A stretch of 64,000 bases of DNA from an uncultured Brachybacterium sp. Lineage in GTDB: Bacteria; Actinomycetota; Actinomycetes; Actinomycetales; Dermabacteraceae. Made by a program: the position numbers and the translations under genes. This document shows, piece after piece, positions 31,010-39,667 of this stretch; the first letter of the stretch is position 1; every line of letters begins with the position of its first letter. Below the pieces are notes generated by a model that saw only the letters and a program-made list of their open reading frames with translations, made no database searches and was not told the origin of the DNA. The stretch is taken from the NCBI RefSeq assembly GCF_947500705.1, contig NZ_CANMSY010000007.1, forward strand, positions 124,001 through 188,000, written 5' to 3'.

Positions 31010-32629
31010 ATGCTGGACGTGACCGAGGAAACCGCCGACCATCCGTCCGCCCCCACCGCCACCGCGGCGGCATCCTCCGCCGCAACCGCTGCGCGGGCCG
31101 CGGGGGCCGCAGCCGCTGCGGGGGCCGCGGGGGCCGCAGCCGCTGCGGGTGGTGCGGGGGCGGCGAACAGTGACGCCCGCCCCGCGGAACTCTCCGCAGA
31201 CCTCACGGAGCTGTCGGAGCAGGCAGCCTTCACCCGGGCTGCCGACGCCCTGCAGAGCCATCGCGCGCATTCGGAGGTCTGGGGGGATGAGCGTGAGGCC
31301 GTGAGCATCGCGCTGCAGTGGGCTGCCGCGCACACCACGGTCGCCACCGATCCGAAGACCACAGCTCGCAGCGCCGCTGCATTGCAGGAGGATGTGGGCC
31401 AGACGATCACGGAGGGCGGCATCGGCGCCGCGCGGGCGATGGAGCTGTTCGATCAGGTGCTGCTGCCCGCGACCCGCTCCGCCGAGGATCCGATGAACCT
31501 CGCCTACATCCCGGCCGCACCCACCCGGGCCGCGGTCGCCTTCGACTCCGTGGTCTCCGCCGCGAACGTTTTCGGAGGGATCTGGGAGAACGGCGCGGGG
31601 GCGATCTTCGCCGAGAACCAGGTGCTGCGATGGCTCGCCGATCTGCTGGGCTGGCCCGCCGAATCCGCTGGGGTGTTCGTCGCCGGCGGCACCCACGGGA
31701 ACCTCTCGGCACTCGCGACCGCCCGTGATCACGCGCTGGGCGTGCGGGGCCGCAGGCCGGAGGGTGGCTGGGCCCTGGCCTGCGCCTCGACCGCGCATTC
31801 CTCGATCTCGTCGGCCGCGCGGCTGCTGGACATGGACCTGATCTCCGTGCCGGTCGATGACCGCGGGCACCTCACCGGCGACGCGCTCGCGCGGGCGCTC
31901 GAGGCCGACCCGCGGATCTGCGCGGTGGTCGCCTCGGCGGGGACCACCAACGCGGGGATCGTGGATGACCTCGCCTCCGTGATCGAGGCCGCCCATCGCC
32001 ACGGCGCCTGGGTGCACGTGGACGGCGCCTACGGCGGGGCGGCCCTCGCAGCGCCGAGCGCCCGGGAGCGCTTCGCCGGCATCGAGCAGGCCGACTCCTT
32101 CATCGTGGATCCCCACAAGTGGCTCTTCGCCCCCTATGACTGCTGCGCCCTGCTGTACCGGGATCCGCGCCCGGCCGCGGCCGCGCACTCCCAGCACGCC
32201 GCTTATCTCGACTCGATCGACCGCGGGGAGTCCAATCCCGCCGATCTCGCGGCGCACCTCTCGCGTCGCGCCCGCGGGCTGCCACTGTGGTACTCGCTGG
32301 CCACCCATGGCACCGACGCGTACACCGCCGCCGTCGAGCGCTGCCTGGCGGCCTCCCGCACCGTGGCGCACGCGATCCAGGAATCGGAGCATCTCGAGCT
32401 GCTGCTCGAGCCGGAGCTGTCGGTGGTGGTGTTCCGTCGGCCCGGTTGGACCCCGGCCGACTATCGCCGCTGGTCGCAGCGCCTCGCAAAAGAGGGCACG
32501 CTCCTATGCGTGCCCACCGCGTTCCAGGGGGAGGTCGCGCTGCGGCTCGCGTTCGTGAATCCGGCGACGGATCCGGCGGCAGTGATCGAGGTGCTGCGCA
32601 CCACGATGCTGGCGGCCGACGGCAGCTGA
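31010..32629 (+). CDS. pyridoxal-phosphate-dependent amino acid decarboxylase
   Basis: 539 aa of the group II (aromatic/glutamate/diaminobutyrate) decarboxylase family. The PLP lysine is K370 in VDPHKWLF; H263 in TAHSS stacks on the cofactor and D338 in VDGAYGG holds the pyridine nitrogen. An Ala/Gly-rich extension occupies about residues 18-52, encoded by a GCGGGGGCCGCAGCCGCT repeat. The start is uncertain: ATG 31010 or GTG 31019, neither with a good ribosome site. The substrate is not clear; the usual choices are aromatic amino acids, glutamate or 2,4-diaminobutyrate. The gene stands alone. Confidence 0.9.
   Translation: MLDVTEETADHPSAPTATAAASSAATAARAAGAAAAAGAAGAAAAAGGAGAANSDARPAELSADLTELSEQAAFTRAADALQSHRAHSEVWGDEREAVSIALQWAAAHTTVATDPKTTARSAAALQEDVGQTITEGGIGAARAMELFDQVLLPATRSAEDPMNLAYIPAAPTRAAVAFDSVVSAANVFGGIWENGAGAIFAENQVLRWLADLLGWPAESAGVFVAGGTHGNLSALATARDHALGVRGRRPEGGWALACASTAHSSISSAARLLDMDLISVPVDDRGHLTGDALARALEADPRICAVVASAGTTNAGIVDDLASVIEAAHRHGAWVHVDGAYGGAALAAPSARERFAGIEQADSFIVDPHKWLFAPYDCCALLYRDPRPAAAAHSQHAAYLDSIDRGESNPADLAAHLSRRARGLPLWYSLATHGTDAYTAAVERCLAASRTVAHAIQESEHLELLLEPELSVVVFRRPGWTPADYRRWSQRLAKEGTLLCVPTAFQGEVALRLAFVNPATDPAAVIEVLRTTMLAADGS
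31094..31155. repeat. GCGGGGGCCGCAGCC-type repeat encoding poly-Ala/Gly
   Basis: A 24-bp unit is repeated about 2.5 times inside the 5' end of the decarboxylase gene, making the variable AGAAAAAGAAG segment. Confidence 0.7.
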
Positions 32630-32702
32630 GGCGCCCGCTGCAGAGGCCCCGGACGCTACGGAGCGAGCGGCGGGGCCGACGGCTGCGGAGCCAGCGAGCC
32701 CG

Positions 32703-34487
32703 TCACTCCTCCGCCAGCTGCTCCTGCAGGGCGTCGAGCCGGGTGACGTCCTCGCCCCGGCCGAGCTGGGCCCAGCCCTCGCGGGCGCGGCGGGCGGCCC
32801 GGCGTGCCTGCACCCGCTCTCCCCGTGCAGCGAGCAGATGGGCATGGCGATCATCGAGGTAGGTCGCCCAGTAGCGGGCGCGAGCATCGTGGCCGGGGGG
32901 CATCTCATCGATCGCCTGCATCGCCTCGCGGCGCCGCAGCTCGCAGTCCTGCTCCTCCACACCCGTCACGCCGCGGGCCAGGGCGTCGCCGGTGGCGATG
33001 AACAGGCCCACCCGGGCATCGACCCGGTGATCCCAGAGCAGCTCCGGGGGCAGCACCGGGCGGCCGCCGGTCGGGCGGGTGCGGCGTTCGATCGAGCGCG
33101 CCGATGCGATGACGGGCTCGAGCCGTTCGAGGTCGAGCGCTCGTCGCAGCACCAGGGCGCTCGCCTCGAGCTCCGTGCGGATCAGCTCGCTGCGGGCCGC
33201 AGCAGGGGTGCCGAGGTCATCGGCGAGCCGACGGGCCGCGATCGCCAGCGTGCGCAGCTCACGCAGCGAGGCGACCTGGTCGCCCCTCCGCTCGTGGATG
33301 CTGGCGGCCAGTCGGGCGGCCTCGAGCAGTCCGTGCTGGTCACGCTGCTCGCGGGCGATGGCGCGAGCCTGTTCCAGGGGCACCCATGCAGCGTCATAGC
33401 GCTCCGCCTGGATCCGCTGCGTGGCGACGGCGAGCAAGGGCTCGACCCGCAGCGCCTCCCGGCCGAGGGTGCGCTGGAGGGAGAGCAGTCTGCCCGCGGT
33501 GAACGAGGCATGCGTGGTGACCCCGGCAGCCATCAGCGCTCGCAGCAGCGCGGTGATCAGACCGACCCGCAGCGGCGGGTCCTCGATCTCGTGCAGCGCC
33601 TCGAGCGCCTCCAGCGCGTGGTGCACCGCCTGCAGCGGATGCTCGATGCCGAGGGTGCGGGCGAGCACCGCATGCGCACCGATGAGCGTGCGCGCCGGGT
33701 CACCGAGCGGGCCGTCGGCGTCGACCCCCGCGAGCTCGATCAGCTCCAGCAGATCCAGCGCCGCGGTGGTCGCGCCGGTCAGGTCACCGGCGCCTTCGAG
33801 CGACTGGGCGAGGTACAGCCGCAGCTCCCGCTCCGGGTCGACCAGCATCCGCTCCCGCACCTGGGGAAGCACCGACAGCGCCGCCCGCAGCCGGGCCGCA
33901 TCCCGTCGCGGATCCGTGGGGGCTGCGCGCGGCCCGGGCAGCGAGGAGCGGGTGAGCGCGCGCATCACCACCAGCATCTCGGCCGACGCCTGCGGCGCCT
34001 GCCCGCGGCGACGTCCGCGTGAGGTGGGTGCAGTCTCGAGCACCGACCGGCTCCGCGCGGCGGTCCCCCGCAGGCGGGTGCCCTGCGCTGCGGGCTCATG
34101 CTCGAGCAGGACGATCAGCGTCGCCGCCGCCTGCTCGGAGCAGCCCTGGCGGCGCAGCAGGGAGACCAGATCGGCAGTGTCATCCCTGAGCTGGGAGGAG
34201 TCGCCGCTCAGCAGCGCCCCGTGCAGCGCTGTGCGCAGCAGATGAAAGCGATCGGCGGGCGCGGCGGGAGCTCGTCGGAACTCCTCTACCAGGCGACGCG
34301 CCTGGCGGGGGTGCTCGGCGTGAAGAAGGTCACTCGCCCGGTGCGCCGCCTCATGGACGTCCCCCGGGTGCGGCAGCGGCAGCTCAGCGGGGCGCAGCGC
34401 GACCCGAAACCGGGACAGATCCGGCAGGTCACTCCGGACCTCGTCACCACCGGGGCCCGGGAGTGAGGAGGCACCAGAAATGATCAC
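32703..34487 (-). CDS. large alpha-helical repeat (TPR-like) protein
   Basis: 594 aa from the GTG at 34487, chosen because TAGGTT ends 7 nt upstream; the open frame goes further but becomes non-protein-like. It is rich in Ala, Leu, Arg and Glu with amphipathic helix pairs (for example LRLYLAQSLEGAGDLTGATTAALDLLEL and AWVPLEQARAIAREQRDQHGLLEAARLAASI), a TPR-type scaffold without a catalytic domain. No secretion signal. It is divergent from the ferritin-like pair across 102 bp and could be a regulator or scaffold linked to them. Confidence 0.7.
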   Translation of the reverse strand: MIISGASSLPGPGGDEVRSDLPDLSRFRVALRPAELPLPHPGDVHEAAHRASDLLHAEHPRQARRLVEEFRRAPAAPADRFHLLRTALHGALLSGDSSQLRDDTADLVSLLRRQGCSEQAAATLIVLLEHEPAAQGTRLRGTAARSRSVLETAPTSRGRRRGQAPQASAEMLVVMRALTRSSLPGPRAAPTDPRRDAARLRAALSVLPQVRERMLVDPERELRLYLAQSLEGAGDLTGATTAALDLLELIELAGVDADGPLGDPARTLIGAHAVLARTLGIEHPLQAVHHALEALEALHEIEDPPLRVGLITALLRALMAAGVTTHASFTAGRLLSLQRTLGREALRVEPLLAVATQRIQAERYDAAWVPLEQARAIAREQRDQHGLLEAARLAASIHERRGDQVASLRELRTLAIAARRLADDLGTPAAARSELIRTELEASALVLRRALDLERLEPVIASARSIERRTRPTGGRPVLPPELLWDHRVDARVGLFIATGDALARGVTGVEEQDCELRRREAMQAIDEMPPGHDARARYWATYLDDRHAHLLAARGERVQARRAARRAREGWAQLGRGEDVTRLDALQEQLAEE

Positions 34488-34494
34488 AGACCGA

Positions 34495-34500
34495 AACCTA
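34495..34500 (-). promoter_or_regulatory. -10 element TAGGTT, leaderless helical-repeat gene
   Basis: TAGGTT, 7 nt, then the GTG at 34487. It decides the start of the gene. Confidence 0.5.
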
Positions 34501-34540
34501 CCAAGCGCCCGTGTATCAGCCCACAGCCAGATCTTCTCCG

Positions 34541-34546
34541 TAGAAT
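34541..34546 (+). promoter_or_regulatory. -10 element TAGAAT of the ferritin-like operon
   Basis: TAGAAT lies 44 nt before the GTG at 34590, which has a GAGAAGAGG ribosome site, so this transcript has a leader. Confidence 0.45.
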
Positions 34547-34589
34547 GACCGAGGCCCTCGCGGCCACGACCGATGAGAAGAGGTAGAAG

Positions 34590-35522
34590 GTGGCTGTCGA
34601 CCTGACAGGGGCTGCTGCGGCATCGACCCCCGTCTCCACGGTGCAGGATCCTCACACCACCCTCCCCCGCACGGGACGCTTCGCCGGTCATCTCCACTTC
34701 GACGAGACCGTCACCCCGGTGCTGCACACCGACTTCGACGTGGCGGAATATGTGCGCCGTGGCACCGCCAGGCTCGAGGTGGACTCCGCGCTGCTGGCGA
34801 CCGAAGAACCTCTCGATGAGGACCTGCACCTCACCCTCGGGGTGCTGCAGCGCCTGGAGTCCTCGGCGCTCGCGGAGTCGAGGGCGATGCTCGCGACCGT
34901 CACCGGCAACGAGGCCCGGATCACCGCCTTCCTGGCGACCTGGCTGGTGGACCGCTTCTGGCAGTCCCGCGCCCTGCGAGACCTGCTCACCGGGGACCAC
35001 CCCACCGACCGGCCGTCGCCCCGGCGCCGTCCACATCCGCTGGCCGCCCTGCGCCGAGTCCATGTGGACCGGGTGCAGCCGCTGCTGACCCCGCTATGGA
35101 ACGGAACGGCCGGTGAGGCGATGCCCGCCGGGCACATGGCGCGGATGGCGATCCAGGAGGCGTCCCTGCAGGCCGCCGTGGTGGCGATCTCGCGAAGGAC
35201 CTCCGGGGAAGCGCGACGCGTCCTCGACGTGATCGCCGAGCGGCACCAGGCCGCCGTGGACTTCTTCGTCACCGAGGCGATCGCTCGACTCACCCGCTCG
35301 CGCCGCGAGGCGGTGATCGCCCGGGTGCTGCTCTCGCTCGACTCCCCGCTCCACGGCGGCGGGCTCATCGATCCTGACCTCCGCCCTGCCCTCGCCGTGC
35401 TCGGCGCGGACCCTCGCGACCGCGCGGCCCTGCACCGCGCCCGGTATGAGATCACCCGGCTCCTGCCCGGCCCTGACCTCCCGGACCCCTCCCTCAGCTC
35501 TCTGCCCAGCACCGGAGTGTGA
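34590..35522 (+). CDS. degenerate ferritin-like paralogue
   Basis: 310 aa. It aligns in blocks with the next gene: FLATWLVDRFWQSRALRDLL matches FMTMWNREEFWHGEALSMVL, and GHMARMAIQEASLQAAVVAI matches VHMVWGAANELSAVAAYRRL. Two of the glutamates persist (E90, E190), but the E-x2-H pairs are lost: R122 and Q125 replace E77 and H80, and H219 and A222 replace E171 and H174 of the partner. It should not bind a diiron centre. A longer N-terminus and a basic Pro/Arg linker (about 138-152) distinguish it. Its stop is 1 base from the partner's ATG, suggesting a shared complex. Confidence 0.75.
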   Translation: MAVDLTGAAAASTPVSTVQDPHTTLPRTGRFAGHLHFDETVTPVLHTDFDVAEYVRRGTARLEVDSALLATEEPLDEDLHLTLGVLQRLESSALAESRAMLATVTGNEARITAFLATWLVDRFWQSRALRDLLTGDHPTDRPSPRRRPHPLAALRRVHVDRVQPLLTPLWNGTAGEAMPAGHMARMAIQEASLQAAVVAISRRTSGEARRVLDVIAERHQAAVDFFVTEAIARLTRSRREAVIARVLLSLDSPLHGGGLIDPDLRPALAVLGADPRDRAALHRARYEITRLLPGPDLPDPSLSSLPSTGV

Positions 35523-35523
35523 C

Positions 35524-36312
35524 ATGGCTTTCGACCTCGACCAGTTCGCCCAGACCTCGGCCCCCGTCAAGTACGAGGATCTCGACTTCGACTCCTTCGA
35601 CTCCCAGCCGCTGGATGCGCAGACGCTGCGCTCGCTGCGCTATATGTGCGATGTCGAATACCACACGTCCTGCTTCCTGCGGGATCTGCTGGTCACCCCC
35701 TCGCACCGTGAGGAGGAGGCCGGCGGGTTCATGACGATGTGGAACCGGGAGGAGTTCTGGCACGGGGAGGCGCTCTCGATGGTGCTGGCCCGGCACGGGA
35801 TCGTCGTCGACTATGACGAGATCAAGGCCAAGCGCGTGAAGCTGGGCTGGGTGGGGGCGCTCGGGCCGCTCAAGCAATCCGTGCTCACCAACCTCGCCGG
35901 GACCGACTTCGTCGCCGTGCACATGGTGTGGGGTGCAGCCAACGAGCTCTCGGCCGTGGCCGCCTATCGTCGGCTCTCCGCGATGACCGAGCATCCGGCG
36001 CTGTCGCCGCTGCTGAAGCGCATCGCCCAGCAGGAGACCCGCCACGTCGCCTTCTACACCACCCAGGGCCGGGAGCGGCTCGAGGCTTCAGAGGCGGCCC
36101 AGAAGATCGTGCGGCTGATCATGTCCCGCGTCTGGAAGCCCGTGGGCAGCGGGATGATGGACGAATCCGAGGTGGTGCACGTGATGAACCATCTCTTCGG
36201 CGGCAAGTCCTCGGAGCTGGACAAGCTCGACAAGCGGATCCAGAAGCTGCCGGGCCTGGACGGACTGACCATCTTCCGCAACGCCTTCGCCCGCCTCGGC
36301 GTCCCCGCCTGA
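35524..36312 (+). CDS. ferritin-like diiron protein
   Basis: 262 aa from the ATG at 35524. A four-helix diiron carboxylate site can be read directly: E45 (CDVEYHT), E77-x2-H80 (REEFWHGEAL), E141 (AANELSA) and E171-x2-H174 (QQETRHVAFY). This is the ligand set of acyl-ACP-desaturase and AurF-type oxygenases. The chain starts almost at once after the paralogue and has a C-terminal extension of about 80 residues (SSELDKLDKRIQKLPGLDGL). Substrate and redox partner are not seen. It is the second gene of a two-gene operon. Confidence 0.85.
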   Translation: MAFDLDQFAQTSAPVKYEDLDFDSFDSQPLDAQTLRSLRYMCDVEYHTSCFLRDLLVTPSHREEEAGGFMTMWNREEFWHGEALSMVLARHGIVVDYDEIKAKRVKLGWVGALGPLKQSVLTNLAGTDFVAVHMVWGAANELSAVAAYRRLSAMTEHPALSPLLKRIAQQETRHVAFYTTQGRERLEASEAAQKIVRLIMSRVWKPVGSGMMDESEVVHVMNHLFGGKSSELDKLDKRIQKLPGLDGLTIFRNAFARLGVPA

Positions 36313-36400
36313 GGCGGGGCAGCCGGGCCGAGGTGCTGTCGGCCGACGTGGGGCCGCCAGGGGTGGTCAGTCGAGGGGCGGACGACCGACGTGGGGGCGG

Positions 36401-36440
36401 TCAATCGTCGTCATCATCATCGTCGTCATCATCGTCCTCG
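36401..36440. repeat. trinucleotide (GTC/ATC) repeat encoding poly-Asp
   Basis: Eleven consecutive Asp codons (GAT/GAC) mark a slippage-prone microsatellite at the 3' end of the secreted protein gene. Confidence 0.8.
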
Positions 36441-36946
36441 CACTCCAGCTCTCCGTCGTCCCACTCGCAGACACCGGCCGGACGCGGCGGGGTGCTGCTG
36501 CCGCCGCCCGAGGAGGACGAAGAGCCGCTCCCGCTCGAGCCGCCGGAGGAGCCGCCGGTCGGGGCTCGGGTCGACGAGCCGGATCCCGAGGAGCGCGGCG
36601 TCTGCGCGGCGGACTGCGGAGCGGGCTCGGGCTCGGGCTCGGGCTCGGGCGATGCCAAGGGCTCCATCGTGCCCACCCCGGTGTCGGAATGGATGCCGCG
36701 CACCGGCTGTTCGGAGGCGGTGGGCGTGGGCAGAGGGACCGATTCGCTCGCGGGCAGCGCCGCGCTCTCAGACGCCGGGGCCGGAGCCGCCCCACCCTCG
36801 GCGGCAGAGGTCTCCCCGACCGAGATCCCGGCCCGCGCCTGCGGGGCGTCATCCATCGAGGGCAGCACGGCGAGTCCGATCACCGCGAGCGCGACCGCCA
36901 CGATGAGCCCGAGGGTCCGCAGGATCTTCATGTCAAGCATGCTCAC
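36401..36946 (-). CDS. secreted or membrane-anchored protein with poly-Asp tail
   Basis: 181 aa (start ambiguous among GTG 36946, ATG 36940 and ATG 36931). One N-terminal hydrophobic helix (ILRTLGLIVAVALAVIG) acts as signal or anchor. The rest is low complexity: Ala/Ser/Pro, a PEPEPEPEP block, then Ser/Gly runs, and it ends CEWDDGELEC with eleven Asp. The tail comes from GTC/ATC trinucleotide repeats. It probably lies outside the cell and might bind metal cations. It is next to the response regulator/sensor kinase pair, all on the same strand, so it may be a regulatory target. Confidence 0.65.
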   Translation of the reverse strand: MSMLDMKILRTLGLIVAVALAVIGLAVLPSMDDAPQARAGISVGETSAAEGGAAPAPASESAALPASESVPLPTPTASEQPVRGIHSDTGVGTMEPLASPEPEPEPEPAPQSAAQTPRSSGSGSSTRAPTGGSSGGSSGSGSSSSSGGGSSTPPRPAGVCEWDDGELECEDDDDDDDDDDD

Positions 36947-37034
36947 CGCCGCCGATGAGACGCCTGTGAAGTCGAGATGAGAGACCTCTCATCAGTGCAC
37001 TGACCTGCCTCGCGACGGTTCGCATCCTCTTCGC

Positions 37035-37724
37035 TCAGGCCCCAGGATCGACGATCTTGTAGCCGGCGCCGCGCACCGTCACCAGACGCGCCGCCCCGAG
37101 CTTGCCGCGCAGGTAGCCCACATACACGTCGACCACGTTCGAGGCGCCGTCGTAGTCGTAGCCCCATACCTTGGACAGGAGCAGGTCGCGCGTGAGGACC
37201 TGGTTCGGGTTCTCGAGGAACACGCGCGCCATCGTGAACTCTCGGGAGGACAGCTCGACCGAGCGGGACTGTCCGTCGGCGGTGCTGCTCGCGATTCGGG
37301 TACGGAGGTCCAGCGACAGGTCCCCCAGCTGGAGGACGTCCGCGCTGACGGTGCCTGCGCCGGAGGTGGCCTCGCGCGCGCGGAGCTTGACGCGGGCCAG
37401 CAGCTCCTCGAAGCGGAAGGGCTTGGCGATGTAATCGTTCGCCCCGCCCTCGAGGCCCTGCACGGTGTCGTCCACGCCGGTGCGCGCCGTGACCATCAGG
37501 ATCGGGATCTGCACGTCCATCTCCCGCAGCGCCTTGAGCACCTGGAAGCCATCCATCCGCGGCAGGCCCACATCCAGGACCAGCAGGTCGAAGTCGCCGC
37601 TGGAGGCGAGGTCGAGGGCGGAGATGCCGTCCTCCACCACGGTCGAGGCGAAGCCGTTGGCCTTCAGCCCGCGTTCCATGAACCGGGCGATCCGCGCCTC
37701 GTCCTCGGCGATGAGGATCCTCAT
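37035..37724 (-). CDS. OmpR family response regulator
   Basis: 229 aa from the ATG at 37724; the gene overlaps the sensor kinase stop by 4 bp (ATGA). The receiver domain has the acidic triad D8/E9-type pocket, phosphoacceptor D51 in LLVLDVGLP and the conserved Lys in DYIAKPF. The C-terminal winged helix reads VELSSREFTMARVFLENPNQVLTRDLLLSKVWGYDYDGASNVVDVYVGYLRGKL. It is closest in pattern to MprA/TcrX-like regulators. It controls genes unknown; the secreted poly-Asp gene just downstream is a candidate target. Confidence 0.95.
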   Translation of the reverse strand: MRILIAEDEARIARFMERGLKANGFASTVVEDGISALDLASSGDFDLLVLDVGLPRMDGFQVLKALREMDVQIPILMVTARTGVDDTVQGLEGGANDYIAKPFRFEELLARVKLRAREATSGAGTVSADVLQLGDLSLDLRTRIASSTADGQSRSVELSSREFTMARVFLENPNQVLTRDLLLSKVWGYDYDGASNVVDVYVGYLRGKLGAARLVTVRGAGYKIVDPGA

Positions 37725-39313
37725 CCCTCGTCCCTCCTCGTGATGGTGGTTGTGGGGGTGGTGTCGGTGTCGGCGGCGGAAGCCCGCGCCCGCCTGCCAG
37801 TATCCCCGGCGGGGCTGTCCTGGGGTCGTTCGTCCGCCGATGGCCGCTCCGCGAACTGCGGGAACACGATGGTGAAGGTGGACCCCTTCCCCGGTTTCGA
37901 GAGCAGGCGCACCACTCCGCCGTGGCCCTCGGCGATCGCGAGCACGATCGGCAAGCCGAGTCCCGTCCCCGAGCCGCGGCTGCCGTCGACGCGGGCGAAC
38001 CGTTCGAAGATGCGTCGCTGGTCCTCGGTGCCGATGCCGATGCCCTCGTCCTGCACGGACACGTGGATCTCGGGGCCCTCCGGCCCCAGCACGCGGTCCA
38101 CCCCGAAGCGGATCCGGCTGCCCTCGTCGCTGTAGCGCACGGCGTTCGCGGCCAGCTGCACGACGGCCTGGGCGAGGCGCTGCTCGTCGGCATCGGCCAC
38201 CACGTCGACGGTGCGCTCGAGGATCCATTCCCGCTCGGCGATGTGCTCGATGCGTGCGAAGGCTGAGCGGGTGAAGCCGGCCAGGTCCAGGGGTCGTAGC
38301 CGCACATAGTCGGGGCGCGCGGAGGCCGCGAGCTCGGAGAGGTCGCCGACGACGCGGCCCATCCGGTCCAGCTCCTCGATCGCGATGTCGCGGGACTCGC
38401 GCACATCCTCGACATCCTCGATGTCGGTGGTCTCCAGGGTGCCGCGCACGATAGTGAGCGGCGTGCGCAGCTCATGGCCGACGTCGCTCATGAAGCGACT
38501 CTGCTCGGCGAACCCTGCCTGGATGCGCCCCAGCATGCGGTTGAAGTTCTGCGCGAGCGCACCGATCTCGTCCCGGTCCTCAGGGACCGGCACCCGATAC
38601 TCGAGATCGTCGACCGTGATCTGCTCGGTGGCCGCACGGAGGTCCTCCAGCGGCCGCAGCAGGCGCCCGGTGACCACGTAGCCCACCCATCCCGCGACCA
38701 GCAGGGTGACCACCGAGAGCCCCGCGAAGGTGAGGACGCTCTGCCACAGGTCGCGACGCTGAGCGCCGATGTCGTTGGCGACCACGAAGATGCCCTGGGC
38801 GTCGTCCCCTGCGACATTCACGGAGACGATCAGGACCTGCAGGTCTCTGCCGTGAGCCTCCATCGGGACGATCACCGCGGAACCGGGCTGATGCGCGGCC
38901 AGCAGCTGCTCGCGCAACTGCGGCGACTCCGCGGAATCGCTCGGAAGCAGCGCGAAGTCCTGCGCGCGGGGCTGGTAGAGGGGTTCCCCGTCCAGGAAGG
39001 TGATGACGGATTCATAGTTCGACGGCGCCGCGGAATCGGTCGCGTGGAGCAGCACGCTGTCCACCGTGGTGTGGACGCGGCTGCCGTCCTCGTTCACGCT
39101 CTCGGCGATCAGGCCGAGCTCGCTGTGCTCCTGCCAGAGCTCCGCATTGACACGCGTCTCGAGCGCCCGGAACTGCGCCGCGTAGGTGAGCACCCCGGTG
39201 ACGGCGAGGCCCACGGTCATGAAGGCCATCATCGCCGTCAACACGCGGATGCGGACCGTGCGCCCTCGCGAGAAGGCGCCGACGGGGCGGGCGCGGGGGC
39301 GTTCCTTGGCCAT
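37721..39313 (-). CDS. HAMP-domain sensor histidine kinase
   Basis: 530 aa. Two membrane helices (about 21-46 and 194-215) frame an extracellular sensor of about 145 residues, followed by HAMP, the dimerisation helix with H280 in SDVGHELRTPLT, and the ATPase with N-box AANAVRYSDEG, DEGIGI and GLGLPI boxes. A Thr/Arg-rich tail ends the protein. The ATG at 39313 is 7 nt after TACCAT, a leaderless layout. It forms an operon with the response regulator. The sensed signal is not known. Confidence 0.94.
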   Translation of the reverse strand: MAKERPRARPVGAFSRGRTVRIRVLTAMMAFMTVGLAVTGVLTYAAQFRALETRVNAELWQEHSELGLIAESVNEDGSRVHTTVDSVLLHATDSAAPSNYESVITFLDGEPLYQPRAQDFALLPSDSAESPQLREQLLAAHQPGSAVIVPMEAHGRDLQVLIVSVNVAGDDAQGIFVVANDIGAQRRDLWQSVLTFAGLSVVTLLVAGWVGYVVTGRLLRPLEDLRAATEQITVDDLEYRVPVPEDRDEIGALAQNFNRMLGRIQAGFAEQSRFMSDVGHELRTPLTIVRGTLETTDIEDVEDVRESRDIAIEELDRMGRVVGDLSELAASARPDYVRLRPLDLAGFTRSAFARIEHIAEREWILERTVDVVADADEQRLAQAVVQLAANAVRYSDEGSRIRFGVDRVLGPEGPEIHVSVQDEGIGIGTEDQRRIFERFARVDGSRGSGTGLGLPIVLAIAEGHGGVVRLLSKPGKGSTFTIVFPQFAERPSADERPQDSPAGDTGRRARASAADTDTTPTTTITRRDEG

Positions 39314-39667
39314 GGAAGGAATGGTAGGCGACAGGTCTGAGGCGGGGTCCGCGGCGCGGCGGCGTCGGAGCTGAGGGCGAACACGACACCGGGGCGACCC
39401 ACCAGCTCGATGACGCTGCCTCTGTGCTGCTGGCCCCAGCTATGGACCCCAGGCACATTCCGACCTACATTAGTGAATTATGGGACAAAACGGACATCCG
39501 ACCTCCGGGCGGGCGTGCATCGACGCCCATCGCGCGGCGAAGGAGCGGGACAGCCCTTGCACACATCGTGCCCTGGACACCGCCCGCCGCCAGGCGGTGC
39601 ACCGTCCGGCCACCCTCACCCTCCACACCGATGACCGCTGCCTGTCGTGTCGAGAGCCCGGACGAAC
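39314..39667. other. 354-bp gap between kinase and glycosyltransferase
   Basis: No convincing gene. It is lower in GC from about 39455 (TACATTAGTGAATTATGG) than its surroundings, and only the sensor-kinase -10 element is recognisable. Confidence 0.5.
39321..39326 (-). promoter_or_regulatory. -10 element TACCAT, leaderless sensor kinase
   Basis: TACCAT, 7 nt, then the ATG at 39313. Confidence 0.5.
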
